A DNA stretch of 64,000 nt from Heterobilharzia americana (Eukaryota; Platyhelminthes; Trematoda; Strigeidida; Schistosomatidae), in the NCBI GenBank assembly GCA_944470555.2, contig OX104129.1:84776820-84840819 (forward strand), in the 5' to 3' direction. The notes beneath the pieces were generated by a model. That model searched no databases. It was not told where the DNA came from and worked only from the letters and a program-made list of their open reading frames with translations. Both the position numbers and the translations under genes were made by a program. Within the stretch, counting starts at the first letter, position 1, and each line of letters opens with the position of its first letter. This document shows, piece by piece, positions 11,630-21,599 of this stretch.

Positions 11630-12905
11630 TTGAAAGCTCTCTACTTGAACACTTGTCGGCATGTTAGAGCCTATGGCGAGTTGTTCAGGGAGCTATACTC
11701 ATCTAGTGGTGTCCGTCAAGGATTCCCACTATCTCCATTCTTATTTAATTTAATCATAGATATTCTTATGGAGGTTTCCCTCTCGTCACCTAATTACACA
11801 GACGTTGACCCAATCACAGGCGAATTTTCTTTAGATCTAGAATATGCAGATGACATGACATAGTCCTGTTAGGTGAAGACGCTGACAAGATGCAGAGTCT
11901 TCTGAACATTTTGAGAGGGAATTTGAGAATGTTTAGGATGCGTTTCTCACCACCCAATTGCAAATTCTTGCTCCAGGTCTGGTCTTCAGCGGTGCCCCAC
12001 CGCGGTTAACAATAGAGAGTGAAGTGGTTGAGTGTGTCGACCACTTCACTTACCTGGGAAGTAGGATCAACCCCGGTGGGTTAGTTGCCGATGAGATTTC
12101 TGCAAGGATACAAAAGGCTCGATTGGCTTTTGCCAATTTGCTCCACCTATGGCGCCGCCATGATATTCGTTTGTCTATTAAGGGTCGCGTGTACTGCACA
12201 GCAGTCCACTCTGTTCTACTATATGACTGTGAAACATGGCCATTGAAAGTGGAAGACATGAGAAGGCTTCAGGTGTTTGACCACCATTGCCTTCGTAGTA
12301 TAGGCCGTATTCCGTGGTGCCACCATATGAGTGATACAGAAGTCAGGTGTAGCGTTTTAGGGAGAAGAGATGAGTCAGTTGACGAGGTTGTGAACCTTCA
12401 TCGACTGAGATGGTTGGCTCTGACACGTACTACGTATGCCTAGTCACCGATTGCCTCGTCACACAATGTTGGCTGAGGTGGGTCCAGACTGGAAAAAGGC
12501 CTGAGGTGGCCAGATTAAAACATGCCACCAATGTATGAAGTCTCTAACTGTTGATTTGAGCCATGTAGAGCGATGCAGACTAAGTGATTGGGGTCTACGA
12601 GACAAGAGGAATCAGTGGTTGGAGACTGACTCTAGGTGATCACATGGCTGAGAACTGATGTCAGTGTCGCAGATGTATGCCCACACACATTATCCTCATT
12701 TTAACTACACCATACCGAATCTGAACATTTTGTCATTGCTCCTTCCTTTCTTCCCGTACTTTATATTTCTTTTGACTGCATTCACTTATCTTCATCCTTC
12801 ACCTCACTACCTTTCTGTTTGATGTGCTGATATGAGGTGTGTCAACTCTGACCATTACGCAGTAATGCCTGGTCCTATGTTGATATTGATTGACTGATTG
12901 GTAGA
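11630..12905 (+). mobile_element. Non-LTR retrotransposon (second family), 3' half
   Basis: The translation shows the reverse transcriptase palm: SSGVRQGFPLSPFLFNLIID (11,700-11,760) and then LEYADDMT, the Y-A-D-D catalytic motif, near 11,840-11,860. A frame change separates this from the C-terminal part at 11,958-12,443. The 3' non-coding end (12,480-12,900) recurs inverted at 13.66-14.09 kb. The 5' end with endonuclease is missing. Clade assignment is not secure from sequence alone; RTE-like or CR1-like are both possible. Confidence 0.8.
11958..12443 (+). pseudogene. Reverse transcriptase C-terminal region of second non-LTR family
   Basis: A 161-residue open stretch reads VDHFTYLGSRINPGG, EISARIQKARLAFANL, a segment with the core LSIKGRVYCTAVHSVLLY, and later EVVNLHRLRWL. 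These are the thumb and C-terminal motifs shared by LINEs: the FTYLGS block, the RI.KAR block and the Y..ETW block. It is separated from the YADD block by a stop just after DDMT and a frame change, so it is one piece of a broken gene. Some SINE and LINE fragments nearby may once have used such a protein, but this copy cannot make it. Confidence 0.75.
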
Positions 12906-13189
12906 TTTACCTATTTTTTAATTGACAACTCTATTCATAGACTTTTAATTTGAAACCTCTTTGATTTGGATTGAAATAGAACAAGTTCATACTACTTCCA
13001 CTCCTGAAATTTAATATCATTACAATACCACCTGTTTTAATTATCTAGATTTTGATTAGGACAAGAAGGTGTTGCTAGGTATCGATTGTGAATACCATGA
13101 ACAGATACTTACTTGTCATGGATTTACATAGGAGTTATGTGAAAGCCTCGATGATTTAAGGGAATGTAGGATTCAATCTGTAGCTGGAT
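12906..13189. other. Unassigned sequence
   Basis: Nothing supported. Confidence 0.4.
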
Positions 13190-13262
13190 TCTCGTGATTC
13201 ATTTGGAAGAGTACTGAACCGGTAACCTGGGGGCTGCGGACTTGATTTCTTAGGCTGCTGTG
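13190..13262 (+). repeat. Decayed tRNA-like SINE head
   Basis: GATTCATTTGGAAGAGTACTG, GAACCGGTAACCTGGGGG and GGACTTGATTTCTTAGGC line up with the tRNA-like unit at 3,402-3,478. It is too decayed to be a working tRNA. Confidence 0.35.
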
Positions 13263-13544
13263 ATTTTTATCCCACATTCAGTCGTCATGTAGTATCAGTA
13301 TCTCCTAGACCAAATGATATTTTATTTGTCACCTTGTTGATGTATGTGTGTGCGTGTATGTGCCTGTTAGCCTTAAGATTTTATGTAAATTATCATGTGC
13401 GTAGAGTATCTGGTTGAATGCACCCACTCATTCAGTTCTCACAGTTGTTTCTAAGTTTAAGCTCCTGATCCTACTCAACAGACATTGATATGTGATTCTT
13501 CTAACCGTTAATATGATTAGCATCTTTTAAATACATAACTCAGT

Positions 13545-13660
13545 GTCCTGGTAGATAATGTTATGACTTTTGAAGCAATGGGTACTGGGTTAAAGCGTCA
13601 ATGGAACAACATTAGTCATTGACAAGCGGGTATATCTATCATCCATCTAAATCAACATAG
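13545..13660 (+). mobile_element. Decayed SINE family 1, tRNA-like part
   Basis: CCTGGTAGATAATGTTATGAC (A box area), TGGGTTAAAGCGTCAATGG (B box area) and AACAACATTAGTCATTGACAAG follow the Sm-alpha-like order. No hammerhead core can be read downstream. Confidence 0.45.
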
Positions 13661-14085
13661 GACCAGGTATTACTACGTAACACTCCGAGTTGCCACACGT
13701 CATATCAATACATCAAGTAAAAAGGCAGTGAAGTGGAAGATGAAGAAAAAAAATTCCTTCAAAAGAAATATGAAGTGTGAAAAGAGAGAAAAGAAGAATG
13801 AGAAGGTGATGAGATTCAGTATAGCGTCGTTAAGATGAGGATAATATGTGCATACATCTGAGCCACTGGCATCGCTTCTGAGTTCTGTCTTCTAGAGTTA
13901 GTCTCCAACTACTGGTTTCTCTGGTCCTGCGGACTCCAACCGGCTAAACTGCATTGCTCCACATGGCTTAAACCAACAGTCAAAGACTTCATACATTAGT
14001 GCCATTTTTTGGTCTGGTCGCCTCGGGCCTTTTTCCAGTCTGAACCTATTTCAGCCAACATTGTGTGACGATGCAATCAGCGACT
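13660..14085 (-). mobile_element. 3' end fragment of second non-LTR family, minus strand
   Basis: On the minus strand it matches 12,450-12,860: the CACAATGTTGGCTGA block, the GACCAGACC/ATGCCA block, the tract describing CCATGTGGAGC, and TGATATGACGTGTGGCAACTC at the end. With the plus-strand copy it forms a tail-to-tail pair about 750 bp apart. Confidence 0.7.
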
Positions 14086-14099
14086 AGGGATATGTAACA

Positions 14100-14190
14100 C
14101 GTAACATGGGTATATCCAATTCACGAGTCCCAAGTTGGACGAAACGAGTGTGCTGGATTCCACCGCTAGGCACTACAACATGATGGGTAT
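14100..14190 (+). ncRNA. Hammerhead-like remnant of SINE family 1
   Basis: CACGAGTCCCAAGTTGGACG forms stem II (GTCC/GGAC). It is followed by GAAAC and by GCTGGATTCCACCGCTAGG, the usual stem I 3' strand. The core 5' strand is TTCACGA instead of CTGANGA, so catalysis is not expected. Confidence 0.5.
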
Positions 14191-14329
14191 TCAGGCAGTA
14201 TCAAGGTGCCCTCATTGGAGTGAATATGCCGAAAGCGGTCGAGGAATTCAACCCGGTATAGCGACAAAAAACTGCAAGTATCAACAAATGATTATTAGGC
14301 TTTAAATGTTTATCTGCTAAACATTTCAA

Positions 14330-14600
14330 GCTGATATTCATCATGGACTGACATCAGTTGGAGTAACACAGGATATGTGAGATCCCTGGACAAGTGCTTC
14401 CTCCTAGTATAAGACTTCAGCAGTGCTCACTCTTGACCCCACCTCGGGACTGCACCTACGATTTTCAGGTCCTGTCGCCATCACGTTACCAATAGTCCGT
14501 ATTTCCAATTTCTGTTAGTTCACGATATATCACAACCTACATCCAATGCTGTTCGGCTTGCTTGGTCCCACTAGTCAGGACTTCTCATTGGAACTTCAGT
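14330..14600 (-). mobile_element. SINE family 2, minus strand, decayed
   Basis: The conserved tail appears at the left end as ATTCATCATGGACTGACATC. The hammerhead segment (rc of about 14,390-14,440) keeps GCACTGCTGAAGTC and TACTAGG, but GAAA and the cleavage triplet are decayed. The upstream body extends to about 14,600 and matches 3,500-3,660 in reverse. Confidence 0.65.
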
Positions 14601-14674
14601 TATTTCAAAGCTAGTCACCAACAATGTACCAGATTAATACAATTTCGAGGTCTAGAGAGATTTATTGATTTCAG

Positions 14675-14995
14675 GTTGATATTCACCATGGAATGACATC
14701 AATTGGAGAAACATTGGAAACCTGGGAGCAGTGGACAGATGATTGATTGTCAAGTCGAATACGTGGACAGTTATTCAGTGATGCTGTTGGATGGAGGTCG
14801 CACTATTTCGTGAAATCCTATATAATGGCTTAATGGTAACTTGTTGGCCACAGAACCTGAGGCTCCTAGGTTTAAACTCTGGTATGGTCATGAATGTACA
14901 CTGCTTAGGAGTATCACACAAAGACGAAACAGCTGTCCAATGCTTCCAGGTACCCAATGTTTCTCCAACTTATATCAATTTATGATGAAAACCAA
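14675..14995 (+). mobile_element. SINE family 2, plus strand, decayed
   Basis: It shows ATATAATGGCTTAATGGTAAC (body), ACACTGCTTAGGAGTATCAC, CGAAACAGCTGTCC (GAAA, palindromic stem III and GTC retained) and CAATGCTTCCAGG. The core is CTTAGGA, so it is damaged. Before it, 14,672-14,720 is a truncated minus-strand tail. The pair with 14,330-14,600 is divergent. Confidence 0.65.
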
Positions 14996-15671
14996 CCTGA
15001 AATCAATGGATAAATTCACATGAAACCTCTAAACTGTAAAAAAATTTGTCCTTAAAAATAATCGATAACCAGTTTGATGATATTAATAGGTATAAAAATG
15101 TAAGTTTTGACCTTTGTTCCAAGATCATATATTTGTCATGTATCAAGGTAAAGTGTGTGTGTGTGTGTATGCATGTTCATAATGGGTCTCATTTACATGT
15201 TTGTATACCTAGGTATTTAAACTAGTATTCATATGAATTTAAAGATGATATTGTTCAGTTTTCTTCTGTACATTCATTCATTGGTTTCAATGTTATTAGA
15301 TTCTTATTTTCTGTTAACCTATCCATTTATTGATTTAACTAACTGAACCATAAACTTGTGATTTCTCTGTCTACATAAAAGTTTTTCAATGCAGATGGGA
15401 TAATTCCACTTTAGTCTGTTTATTAGAAATATCACACAGTCAAACAGTAGTATTTACTGGATCCAGTTTTAAATGCAGATAGGGTATTTTAGATATATTT
15501 GTAACCTGATTAATTAATTTGGATAAATATAGTTTATTTGTTATATTATACTTGTGGAAGTAGTGAAATTATGACCACAGCAATACAGAAATATAAATAC
15601 AGATCTGTATCTGGAAGTTAGGTAAACTTTAATAAAGATATAATGCGAGTAAATAATAATTCCATATTACA
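14996..15671. other. AT-rich intergenic sequence with a short (TG)n
   Basis: A TG tract lies at about 15,150-15,170. No gene or known repeat was recognised. Confidence 0.5.
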
Positions 15672-15872
15672 AGTTGTTATTCATCGAAGACTGACATCAG
15701 TTGAAGGAACAAAGGAAACCTGGGAGCACTGGACAGCTGTTTCGTCCTAGTATGCGACTCCTCAGCAGTGCGCACCCACGACCCAACAGGGATCGAACCC
15801 GCGACCTTCAGGGTCCGCGGCCAGCGCGTTACCATTGAGCCACTGGGTCACAATCCAGTGCTCCATATGTCA
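15672..15872 (-). mobile_element. SINE family 2, minus strand, best-preserved copy
   Basis: Read on the minus strand, the order is: body with TGGCTCAATGGTAACGCGC (A-box-like), GCGGGTTCGATCCCTG (good B box), the hammerhead and the tail ending GATGAATAACAAC. The tRNA-like promoter boxes and the ribozyme are better preserved than in any other copy in the window, which suggests a recent insertion. The adjacent sequence to the right is a Penelope-like fragment. Confidence 0.8.
15726..15771 (-). ncRNA. Hammerhead ribozyme with intact core
   Basis: On the minus strand: stem I GCACTG (rc of 15,766-15,771), core CTGAGGA (rc of 15,759-15,765), stem II GTC/GAC with loop GCATACTAG, GAAA (rc of 15,740-15,743), self-complementary ACAG/CTGT as a loopless stem III, cleavage triplet GTC (rc of 15,732-15,734) and stem I return strand CAGTGC (rc of 15,726-15,731). 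All invariant hammerhead nucleotides are present. It is a type I arrangement, open at stem I. The role in SINE biology, perhaps 5'-end definition or RNA circle formation, is inferred from known schistosome Sm-alpha ribozymes. Confidence 0.8.
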
Positions 15873-15897
15873 TCGTTGAGTATTTGTCCTCACGGCC

Positions 15898-16625
15898 ATA
15901 TTAGATTTGTTTATTTGATTTATAACACACAATAATCTAGTATTGTTTACTTGATGATCATATCTCCAGCATAAATTATCACTACTCATACTAATATCAA
16001 TGTAATCACACAACACTTTCGACAGCTGATTTTTATAGTTACATCATAGTCACCTCATATGACTAATTTTTATTGGTAGCAATATTTTCCATATCTCTGG
16101 CATAGGTATTACGTCATTTCTATTACGTGTGTTGAGTGTTGGCTGATTCGATGAATAAAGATTCAGTAATCAATCTCTCCCTCTCTCTCCACCTAATTAT
16201 ATTGGACTTGAGCAAAATGACTTTATCCAACCCTATTGTGTGGTTGTGTGTTAATGCATGCATTGCAATAGCCGAGATTCCCTTCAGATTATTGATCCTA
16301 ATCAGGTCTGTTATTCTATATGGAGCTAAATTCCTATGTTCAGCTATCTTGACTTAACCCGAACAGCTGGCTTCACCTATGTTCTTTACCTCATATTAAT
16401 TACATGGAATTCGATGGGTTAGATTATTATGTTTAATTAGTTCTATCGGTTCCTTAAGTGAGGCAACAAAGTTTATCTCTGAGTGAGTTTGTGTGTTTAA
16501 ATGCTACCCTAATTCCAGCTCTGTTGAGGATTCTACGTAAAGTTTCTGAGGTACCCTCCTTATAGGGTAATACAATGGAGGCTGTGAACTCCATTTTCCT
16601 CGTGTTGTCGTTACTAGTCGCACTT
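15898..16625 (-). mobile_element. Penelope-like element 3' fragment, minus strand
   Basis: TTAGATTTGTTTATTTGAT, TATTGTTTACTTGATGATC and TCAATGTAATCACACAACAC match the terminal non-coding region of the 22.05-23.43 kb element. GATTCGATGAATAAAGATTC, ATTGTGTGGTTGTGTGTTAA and TGAGTGAGTTTGTGTGTTTAAA match its coding part. The frame is broken. The fragment runs directly into the (TAGG)n array, with only about 30 T-rich bases between. Confidence 0.75.
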
Positions 16626-16654
16626 GTGTGACTGTTATTTTTTTATTTTTTGTG

Positions 16655-16997
16655 GTAGGTAGGTAGGTAGGTATGTAGGTAGGTAGGTAGGTAGGTAGGT
16701 AGGTAGGTAGGTAGGTAGGTAGGTAGGTAGGTAGGTAGGTAGGTAGGTAGGTAGGTAGGTAGGTAGGTAGGTAGGTAGGTAGGTAGGTAGGTAGGTAGGT
16801 AGGTAGGTAGGTAGGTAGGTAGGTAGGTAGGTAGGTAGGTAGGTAGGTAGGTAGGTAGGTAGGTAGGTAGGTAGGTAGGTAGGTAGGTAGGTAGGTAGGT
16901 AGGTAGGTAGGTAGGTAGGTAGGTAGGTAGGTAGGTAGGTAGGTAGGTAGGTAGGTAGGTAGGTAGGTAGGTAGGTAGGTAGGTAGGTAGGTAGGTA
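16655..16997. repeat. (TAGG)n tetranucleotide array, about 86 units
   Basis: The array is pure GTAG/TAGG except for one G-to-T change at 16,674. Because four is not a multiple of three, each minus-strand frame reads an endless Y-L-P-T protein, which explains the long apparent open frames. It sits exactly where RTE elements encode SFTYLGS (CACCTACCTA), so it probably grew from that short internal seed. Confidence 0.95.
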
Positions 16998-17312
16998 AAT
17001 GAAAGAGACAACTTCCTTTAGATTTCTCTCGTTGATGGTGATTGGTGCTTGTTGTTGTTGTTGATATTCGTTGAGTATCTTCATCACTTCTGTCTTCTCT
17101 ACGTTCACTCGAAGGAAGTCCCGTCTCTTTTCATTGTCTCTTCTATCAACTTGTTAATTTTCGCCCGTAGATCTTTGAGTTTATGCACAAGACTTTAGAC
17201 ATAAATCATCATCATGGGCGAAATCCAAATCTTCCAGAGTCTTTTCATCGGTCAAACATTGTATGCCCCGCTTCTCGCTCCTCACAGTTTGTTGCATGAT
17301 GATGGTTAAAAT
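16998..17312 (-). mobile_element. RTE LINE internal fragment, minus strand
   Basis: The minus-strand peptide [20 protein letters not shown], then [16 protein letters not shown], matches the full-length element ([11 protein letters not shown]...QQQQQTPITINGRNLKEV). The homology continues to GCAACAAACTGTGAGGAGCG (rc of about 17,277-17,296). The right side ends near 17,300. Everything 3' of the SFTYLGS codons has been replaced by the tetranucleotide array. Confidence 0.85.
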
Positions 17313-17606
17313 ATAGGATGTTTAATCCGGTTGTTTACAGCCCATTTCTAACAAAACCACAAATATGATATTGATAAGTATGTATTTTTTTCTAGGATAT
17401 TGATTTTTATTACTTTGCACATACGTTTTCACCGGTCTTTGGATGTGTGAATGATCCAAGGATTTTATTTTTCAGAACTTCAGAAAACTAAGATGGTGGT
17501 CATGTGGTCATGGAAGTTTGATAGGCACAGTTCAATCTCTCGCGACTGGAGAATACCTGTTCGCCAAGGGAATGACTATATTTATTGCAATAAAAGATAT
17601 TTTATC
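17313..17606. other. Unassigned sequence
   Basis: No feature is supported between two RTE fragments. Confidence 0.4.
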
Positions 17607-18092
17607 AATCTAATGTCAAGTCAGTGCTGCTATATGGTTGAGAGACTTAATGCGTCATGAAAAGCATTTCAAACAAACTTCAGACACTCATCGACAGCTG
17701 CTTACGCTCACTCGATACTGAAGATCGATGAGATGACCAGAATAATAAGAATAAGCAACATAGAACTCTGGTTTGTCAACTAACCAACCAAGAACCTATC
17801 ACCCAACAAATATGCAGAAGGAAGTGGAGATTGATTGGGCATACACTGCGAAGGCCGATTGGAGACATCAAGCGCCAGACCTGCTACTCAAATGGAATCC
17901 AAATGGGAAACGACGAGTTGGGCTTTGTAGGTGAGGTTGACATGGAGGAGATGATGTGGTGAAGAAATGAGAGGTTGTGGGCAGTTGTGGAGCCAGGTTT
18001 TGAAGATTGCAGAGAAGAGAGTGGAAGGTAGACAAGCTACTGAAGCGTAATGTTTCATTAGGAACCCAGGGGACAAATAATCATAATAATAA
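17607..18092 (+). mobile_element. RTE LINE 3' fragment
   Basis: It begins at TGTCAAGTCAGTGCTGCTAT and ends at CATTAGGAACCCAGGGGACA with an AATCATAATAATAA tail. It corresponds to the last 490 bases or so of the full-length element (NVKSVLLYGSETW onwards). Stops and frameshifts are present. Confidence 0.85.
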
Positions 18093-19146
18093 GGGGTTTT
18101 TAGCAAAAAGGGGGACTGCCATAGTGACCATACTATGGCATTAATGTTATTGGACACAAAATTAAGTTCTAACATCGGGAACTGTCAGTTATTCCTTTGT
18201 GTGTAGATGAAGTAGTCGAAATTTTCTCAAACTACAGGAAAGCATTTTCTAAAATATTTTGAAAGAACTATTAACAACGACGACATATCCGGGGACGCCA
18301 AACTGGTCACTGACAGAATTGATGATATACCTTACCTCTCCTTTAGAATTTGTGATTCTCAGGTTAACTGGATGCTCTGTTTTCTTCAAAGATTTTAAGA
18401 GGCGAATCTTGAGAATTTCAGCCGTTTAGATGAAAAAAAGAGTTTTCCTTCAGTTGATTTATAATATTTTCTCAGCAGTTTTCTTTTCATGTTATAATCA
18501 GTGGATTTAGGAGTGAAATCAGTTTCCAGTAGGATGTCCATTCAATCATCAGAAAAGATGCGTCATATCCGTAAGCATAATAAAAGTTAAAGATTCTTTA
18601 TGCTTCAAAAGTTGACAAATTCTCTGAATATAATCATTTTATCTTCTTGTTTGTTTTAATGAACTGAAGATTGGAAACACCAATAAATTTCATTTACTTG
18701 GATTACAAAAAATTGTAATTATGAAACAGGAATATCCTCTTGCTAATTCATCTTGAAATAAAAATTTCAGTTAAGATGGTAAGAGCTAAAAACCAAACAT
18801 CTCCTGGATAAGTACACATGAAGACTAGTTTCTAATGAATAATATTTTTTGTTCCAAAGAGTATTATTTTCAATCGATATTATAACCTATTCATGTATAA
18901 AACCATTTTTTCTCCTACTTTTCGTTTGGAAACATTAATCACGCAATAAACCACAAACAAATCGATATTTTACTGAATGAAATATTCAATGGATAGTAAA
19001 TAAATCTTCGTAAATAATCAGCAGTAGGATTTCACAAATTTGGATCACTTATCAGTCAAATGAAGAATCTATTATTGGTGAGAGAAAATCGATATTCGAA
19101 ATAATGGAGAATATTTGTAGCTCAGGTAGATGGTCTTGGTTATATT
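18093..19146. other. AT-rich intergenic sequence
   Basis: No coding potential or known repeat is seen. Confidence 0.5.
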
Positions 19147-19200
19147 GTGTTCTTTGAGCTGGATTGTTTAATCGATTAAACAACCCAGCTCAGAGAACAC
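19147..19200. repeat. 54-bp loopless palindrome
   Basis: The 27-base arms GTGTTCTTTGAGCTGG... and ...CCCAGCTCAGAGAACAC meet at TTTAATCGATTAAA with no spacer. Two mismatches would be G-U pairs in RNA. DNA of this form can extrude as a cruciform. Confidence 0.85.
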
Positions 19201-19280
19201 AGTAATTTCTATGTTTAGTACAAAGCAGAAAATATTACTGTTATAACACCAGAAGATACTTATATGGATTGCTTGGTCAT

Positions 19281-19605
19281 GGGAGTGCGATCAGTTTCAT
19301 GTTGTCTAGTCCTGAGTGCAAACCGAATTCTGTCGATCATATTTGAAATGTGGTAACCAAGCTAGGAAGCTCAGCATTGCGGTTCACATTAGTAGATGTT
19401 AGTTGGTTGAAGGCAATCAGCAGGAAGCCCTGCCTGACCAAGGCTTCGTGCTTTTTGGTACTCATCAGCAAGGCGTATCTGTAGCCTCGACGGAACTGAT
19501 GTCCCGCGATGCTCAGCTTCCTAGCTTGGTTGTCACATTTCAAATATGATTGATAGAATTCTGTCTGCACTCAGGACTAGACAACATGAAATTGGTTGCA
19601 CTCCT
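19281..19605. repeat. Inverted repeat (105-bp arms) enclosing a SINE family 3 fragment
   Basis: The arms at 19,281-19,382 and 19,505-19,605 pair about a centre near 19,443 (positions sum to 38,886). For example, CAGTTTCATGTTGTCTAGTC pairs with GACTAGACAACATGAAATTG. The 120-bp spacer contains a minus-strand hammerhead of the third SINE family. Confidence 0.8.
19436..19475 (-). ncRNA. Hammerhead remnant, SINE family 3, minus strand
   Basis: The reverse complement reads CTGATGA (rc of 19,462-19,468), stem II GTAC-CAAAAA-GCAC with one mismatch, GAAG in place of GAAA, and CCTTGGTC with a near-palindromic stem III and GTC triplet. One core base is altered, so activity is doubtful. Confidence 0.55.
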
Positions 19606-19650
19606 ATGAATAATCAATATATGTGAGTCAGTCTTACAGGAGGTCAATCG

Positions 19651-19815
19651 CAGCCTAAATAGCTCAGTGGTAAAGTAGCTGAATACAACACTGGGTGACG
19701 CGGGTTCGAATCTCAGGTGGGTTATCAGTTCCGTCGAGACTGCAGATACGCCTTGCTGACGAGTGCCAAAAAGCACAGGACTTAGGTCTATGGCTTCCTG
19801 CCGATTGCCCCCAAC
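19651..19815 (+). mobile_element. SINE family 3 with tRNA-like head and hammerhead remnant
   Basis: The head CTAAATAGCTCAGTGGTAAAG (A box) and GCGGGTTCGAATCTCAGG (B box) is a convincing tRNA-like promoter. The hammerhead follows: CTGACGA at 19,756-19,762, a perfect stem II GTGC-CAAAAA-GCAC at 19,763-19,776, then AGGA where GAAA is expected, and TTAGGTC. Loss of GAAA should block catalysis. Stem I strands GCCTTG and TATGGC pair only partly. Confidence 0.65.
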
Positions 19816-20530
19816 CAACTAAGAAGGTACTTATTCATAGATATTGATTACCTGACTGAGTAGTAGATAAAGCAAAAACCCTTATGTAGATCTTGTGAAG
19901 ATCTAACAGGTAATGGTTTCTAACCAGTCAAAATGTCACATAAATATTCAAATATGGGTTCATTATTTTTTTAATCCTAAGGATGTATAGAAAATCTCAG
20001 CTACTCTAACTTCAACCACCTTATTATTTGTTATTTTGAAGGGAAATTTCGATAAATTTCTTACTCTGAAAAAGTCAATGCAGTTGAATACGTTACTGAT
20101 TGTTTCCGAGATGTAACACTAGTGTCCTAGATATACTGGTATTTCAAAAGGATTTATTTCCTGAACTGCTCTATTTCATTGTCGACGTCCAAAAATAACG
20201 GAAATGAAACCTGGGAAATACTTGAGTTGAGTACGAATAATGTCCAGTTTGTCCTATAATTAATGCTTCATAGAACCATGAAAATATAAGAAGACAGTTT
20301 GTCTGCTACTTTGAGAACCATCTTCATATGATAAGAATATCTAATATACATAGGCTGAGAAATACTAGTTAATTTTTTGTGATTATGTAGCCAAGACACT
20401 GTTCTCTTCAATAAGGTTGAAGTAAGATAGATCAAAAGATGAGGCCCAAAATTTCCATCTTATTTGCTGACAGCCTAAAATAATCTCTCTCCTGACCAAT
20501 TCCTATCATCATGTTGTTGCTTGTATTACC
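19816..20530. other. Unassigned sequence
   Basis: No gene or repeat recognised. Confidence 0.45.
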
Positions 20531-20640
20531 CAGTCGTTGATTGGACCGAATCTACCGGTCTCTATTGGCATATGCGCTCCTGAGCGGATACCTCTATACT
20601 GCATGTGTTTTAGTTGTACATTAATGATGGATAGTGGCCA
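20531..20640 (+). repeat. Repeat segment shared with 28,348-28,445
   Basis: GTCTCTATTGGCATATGCGC and the following TATTGC/TACTGC...TGTTTTAGTTGTA tract occur at both places. In both, the segment leads into another mobile sequence: a hammerhead SINE pair here, an RTE 3' fragment there. It is probably a piece of a longer SINE or LINE that I cannot name. Confidence 0.65.
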
Positions 20641-20693
20641 GCAGTGGAATCTAGGACGCGTATATCATTCCATTTGGGACTCGTCAGCCAGAA
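20641..20693 (-). ncRNA. Hammerhead remnant, SINE family 1, minus strand
   Basis: The reverse complement carries CTGACGA (rc of 20,681-20,687), GTCCCAAATGG (stem II, 5' strand and loop), ATGATAT where CGAAA is expected, and ACGCGTCCTAGATTCCACTGC. The 5' core and stem I are present but GAAA is lost. Confidence 0.6.
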
Positions 20694-20790
20694 CATCATT
20701 CACTAGGAGGCAAGTGTATTCGGCTGACAAGTCCCAGATAGGACGAAATGTGCATCCTGGACTACACTGTTAACCACTATCCACCATTAA
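20694..20790 (+). ncRNA. Hammerhead, SINE family 1, plus strand, one core defect
   Basis: CTGACAA at 20,724-20,730 (third-last core G changed to A), stem II GTCC-CAGATA-GGAC, GAAA at 20,745-20,748, ATC as a permitted NUH triplet and CTGGACTACACTG for stem I. It is head-to-head with the minus-strand copy at 20,641-20,693. Confidence 0.65.
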
Positions 20791-21599
20791 TTACTTTCAT
20801 CTACTGTCGCAAAAGTTTACTACACTAAACTGAAAAATATTTCACAAATCTCTCATCTCTTTTGATGTTTTACTCATATTCTTGCATTAAACAACTGTGT
20901 TAGGTTTACAATCTGTAGTTATCATTTCCAATCCCCATTTTTGCCATCAAGAACAGTTTCTCTCACCTGTTGATAGACTTTAGGAAGTTGACGCAATATC
21001 TCACCAAAGCAGTTGATTTCATCTACTAATTCCAGAAACTTCTGTTCCTTGTATGCTTACTTGGGTTTAGTTGTGAGAACAATTGTATTGACTTCCTACG
21101 TTGACTTACAAGCTGATAAAAGATAATCCACTTAGGGGTAACAGATTGGTCAAAGTCACCACAATACATCTGGGATTTCTCCAATCATTTTTTACTCTTA
21201 GCCTTTAAGTAGGGTCCTTTTAACATATGAGAGTATCAAAGAAGAAAACTGTTTAATAACTCTTTTGCAGAATAACGGCTTTCCATACAACTTCATTTAG
21301 AAATATTCGCCTAATTCTTTGTCAACCAAAAGTTATTTTTAGAAACTAACCAACTAATTATCACCTTACATGAAGAACGTCTCAAAGATTATGATTAGAC
21401 TATAGAAGCCTTTTTAAGTTGCTTCAGCTCATAAGCCTACAAAATCACCTCACTAGCTGTTATGCAGGTCAAAGGATAAAATAGCAAAGGAAGACAAACC
21501 AAACACTATCCACAAAATAAACCATGGAAAGTACGAAAAACTCTACATCGAACTGAGCAATTACCCCCTCAGTTATCCATTTATATGAACAACAGTCAG
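20791..21599. other. Unassigned sequence
   Basis: Nothing could be supported. The stretch before 21,600 may be decayed Penelope-like coding sequence. Confidence 0.4.

Noticed and set aside
16635..17108. Long YLPT-repeat protein on the minus strand
   Set aside because: It is a translation of the (TAGG)n tetranucleotide in every frame, fused to an RTE fragment, so it is not a gene.
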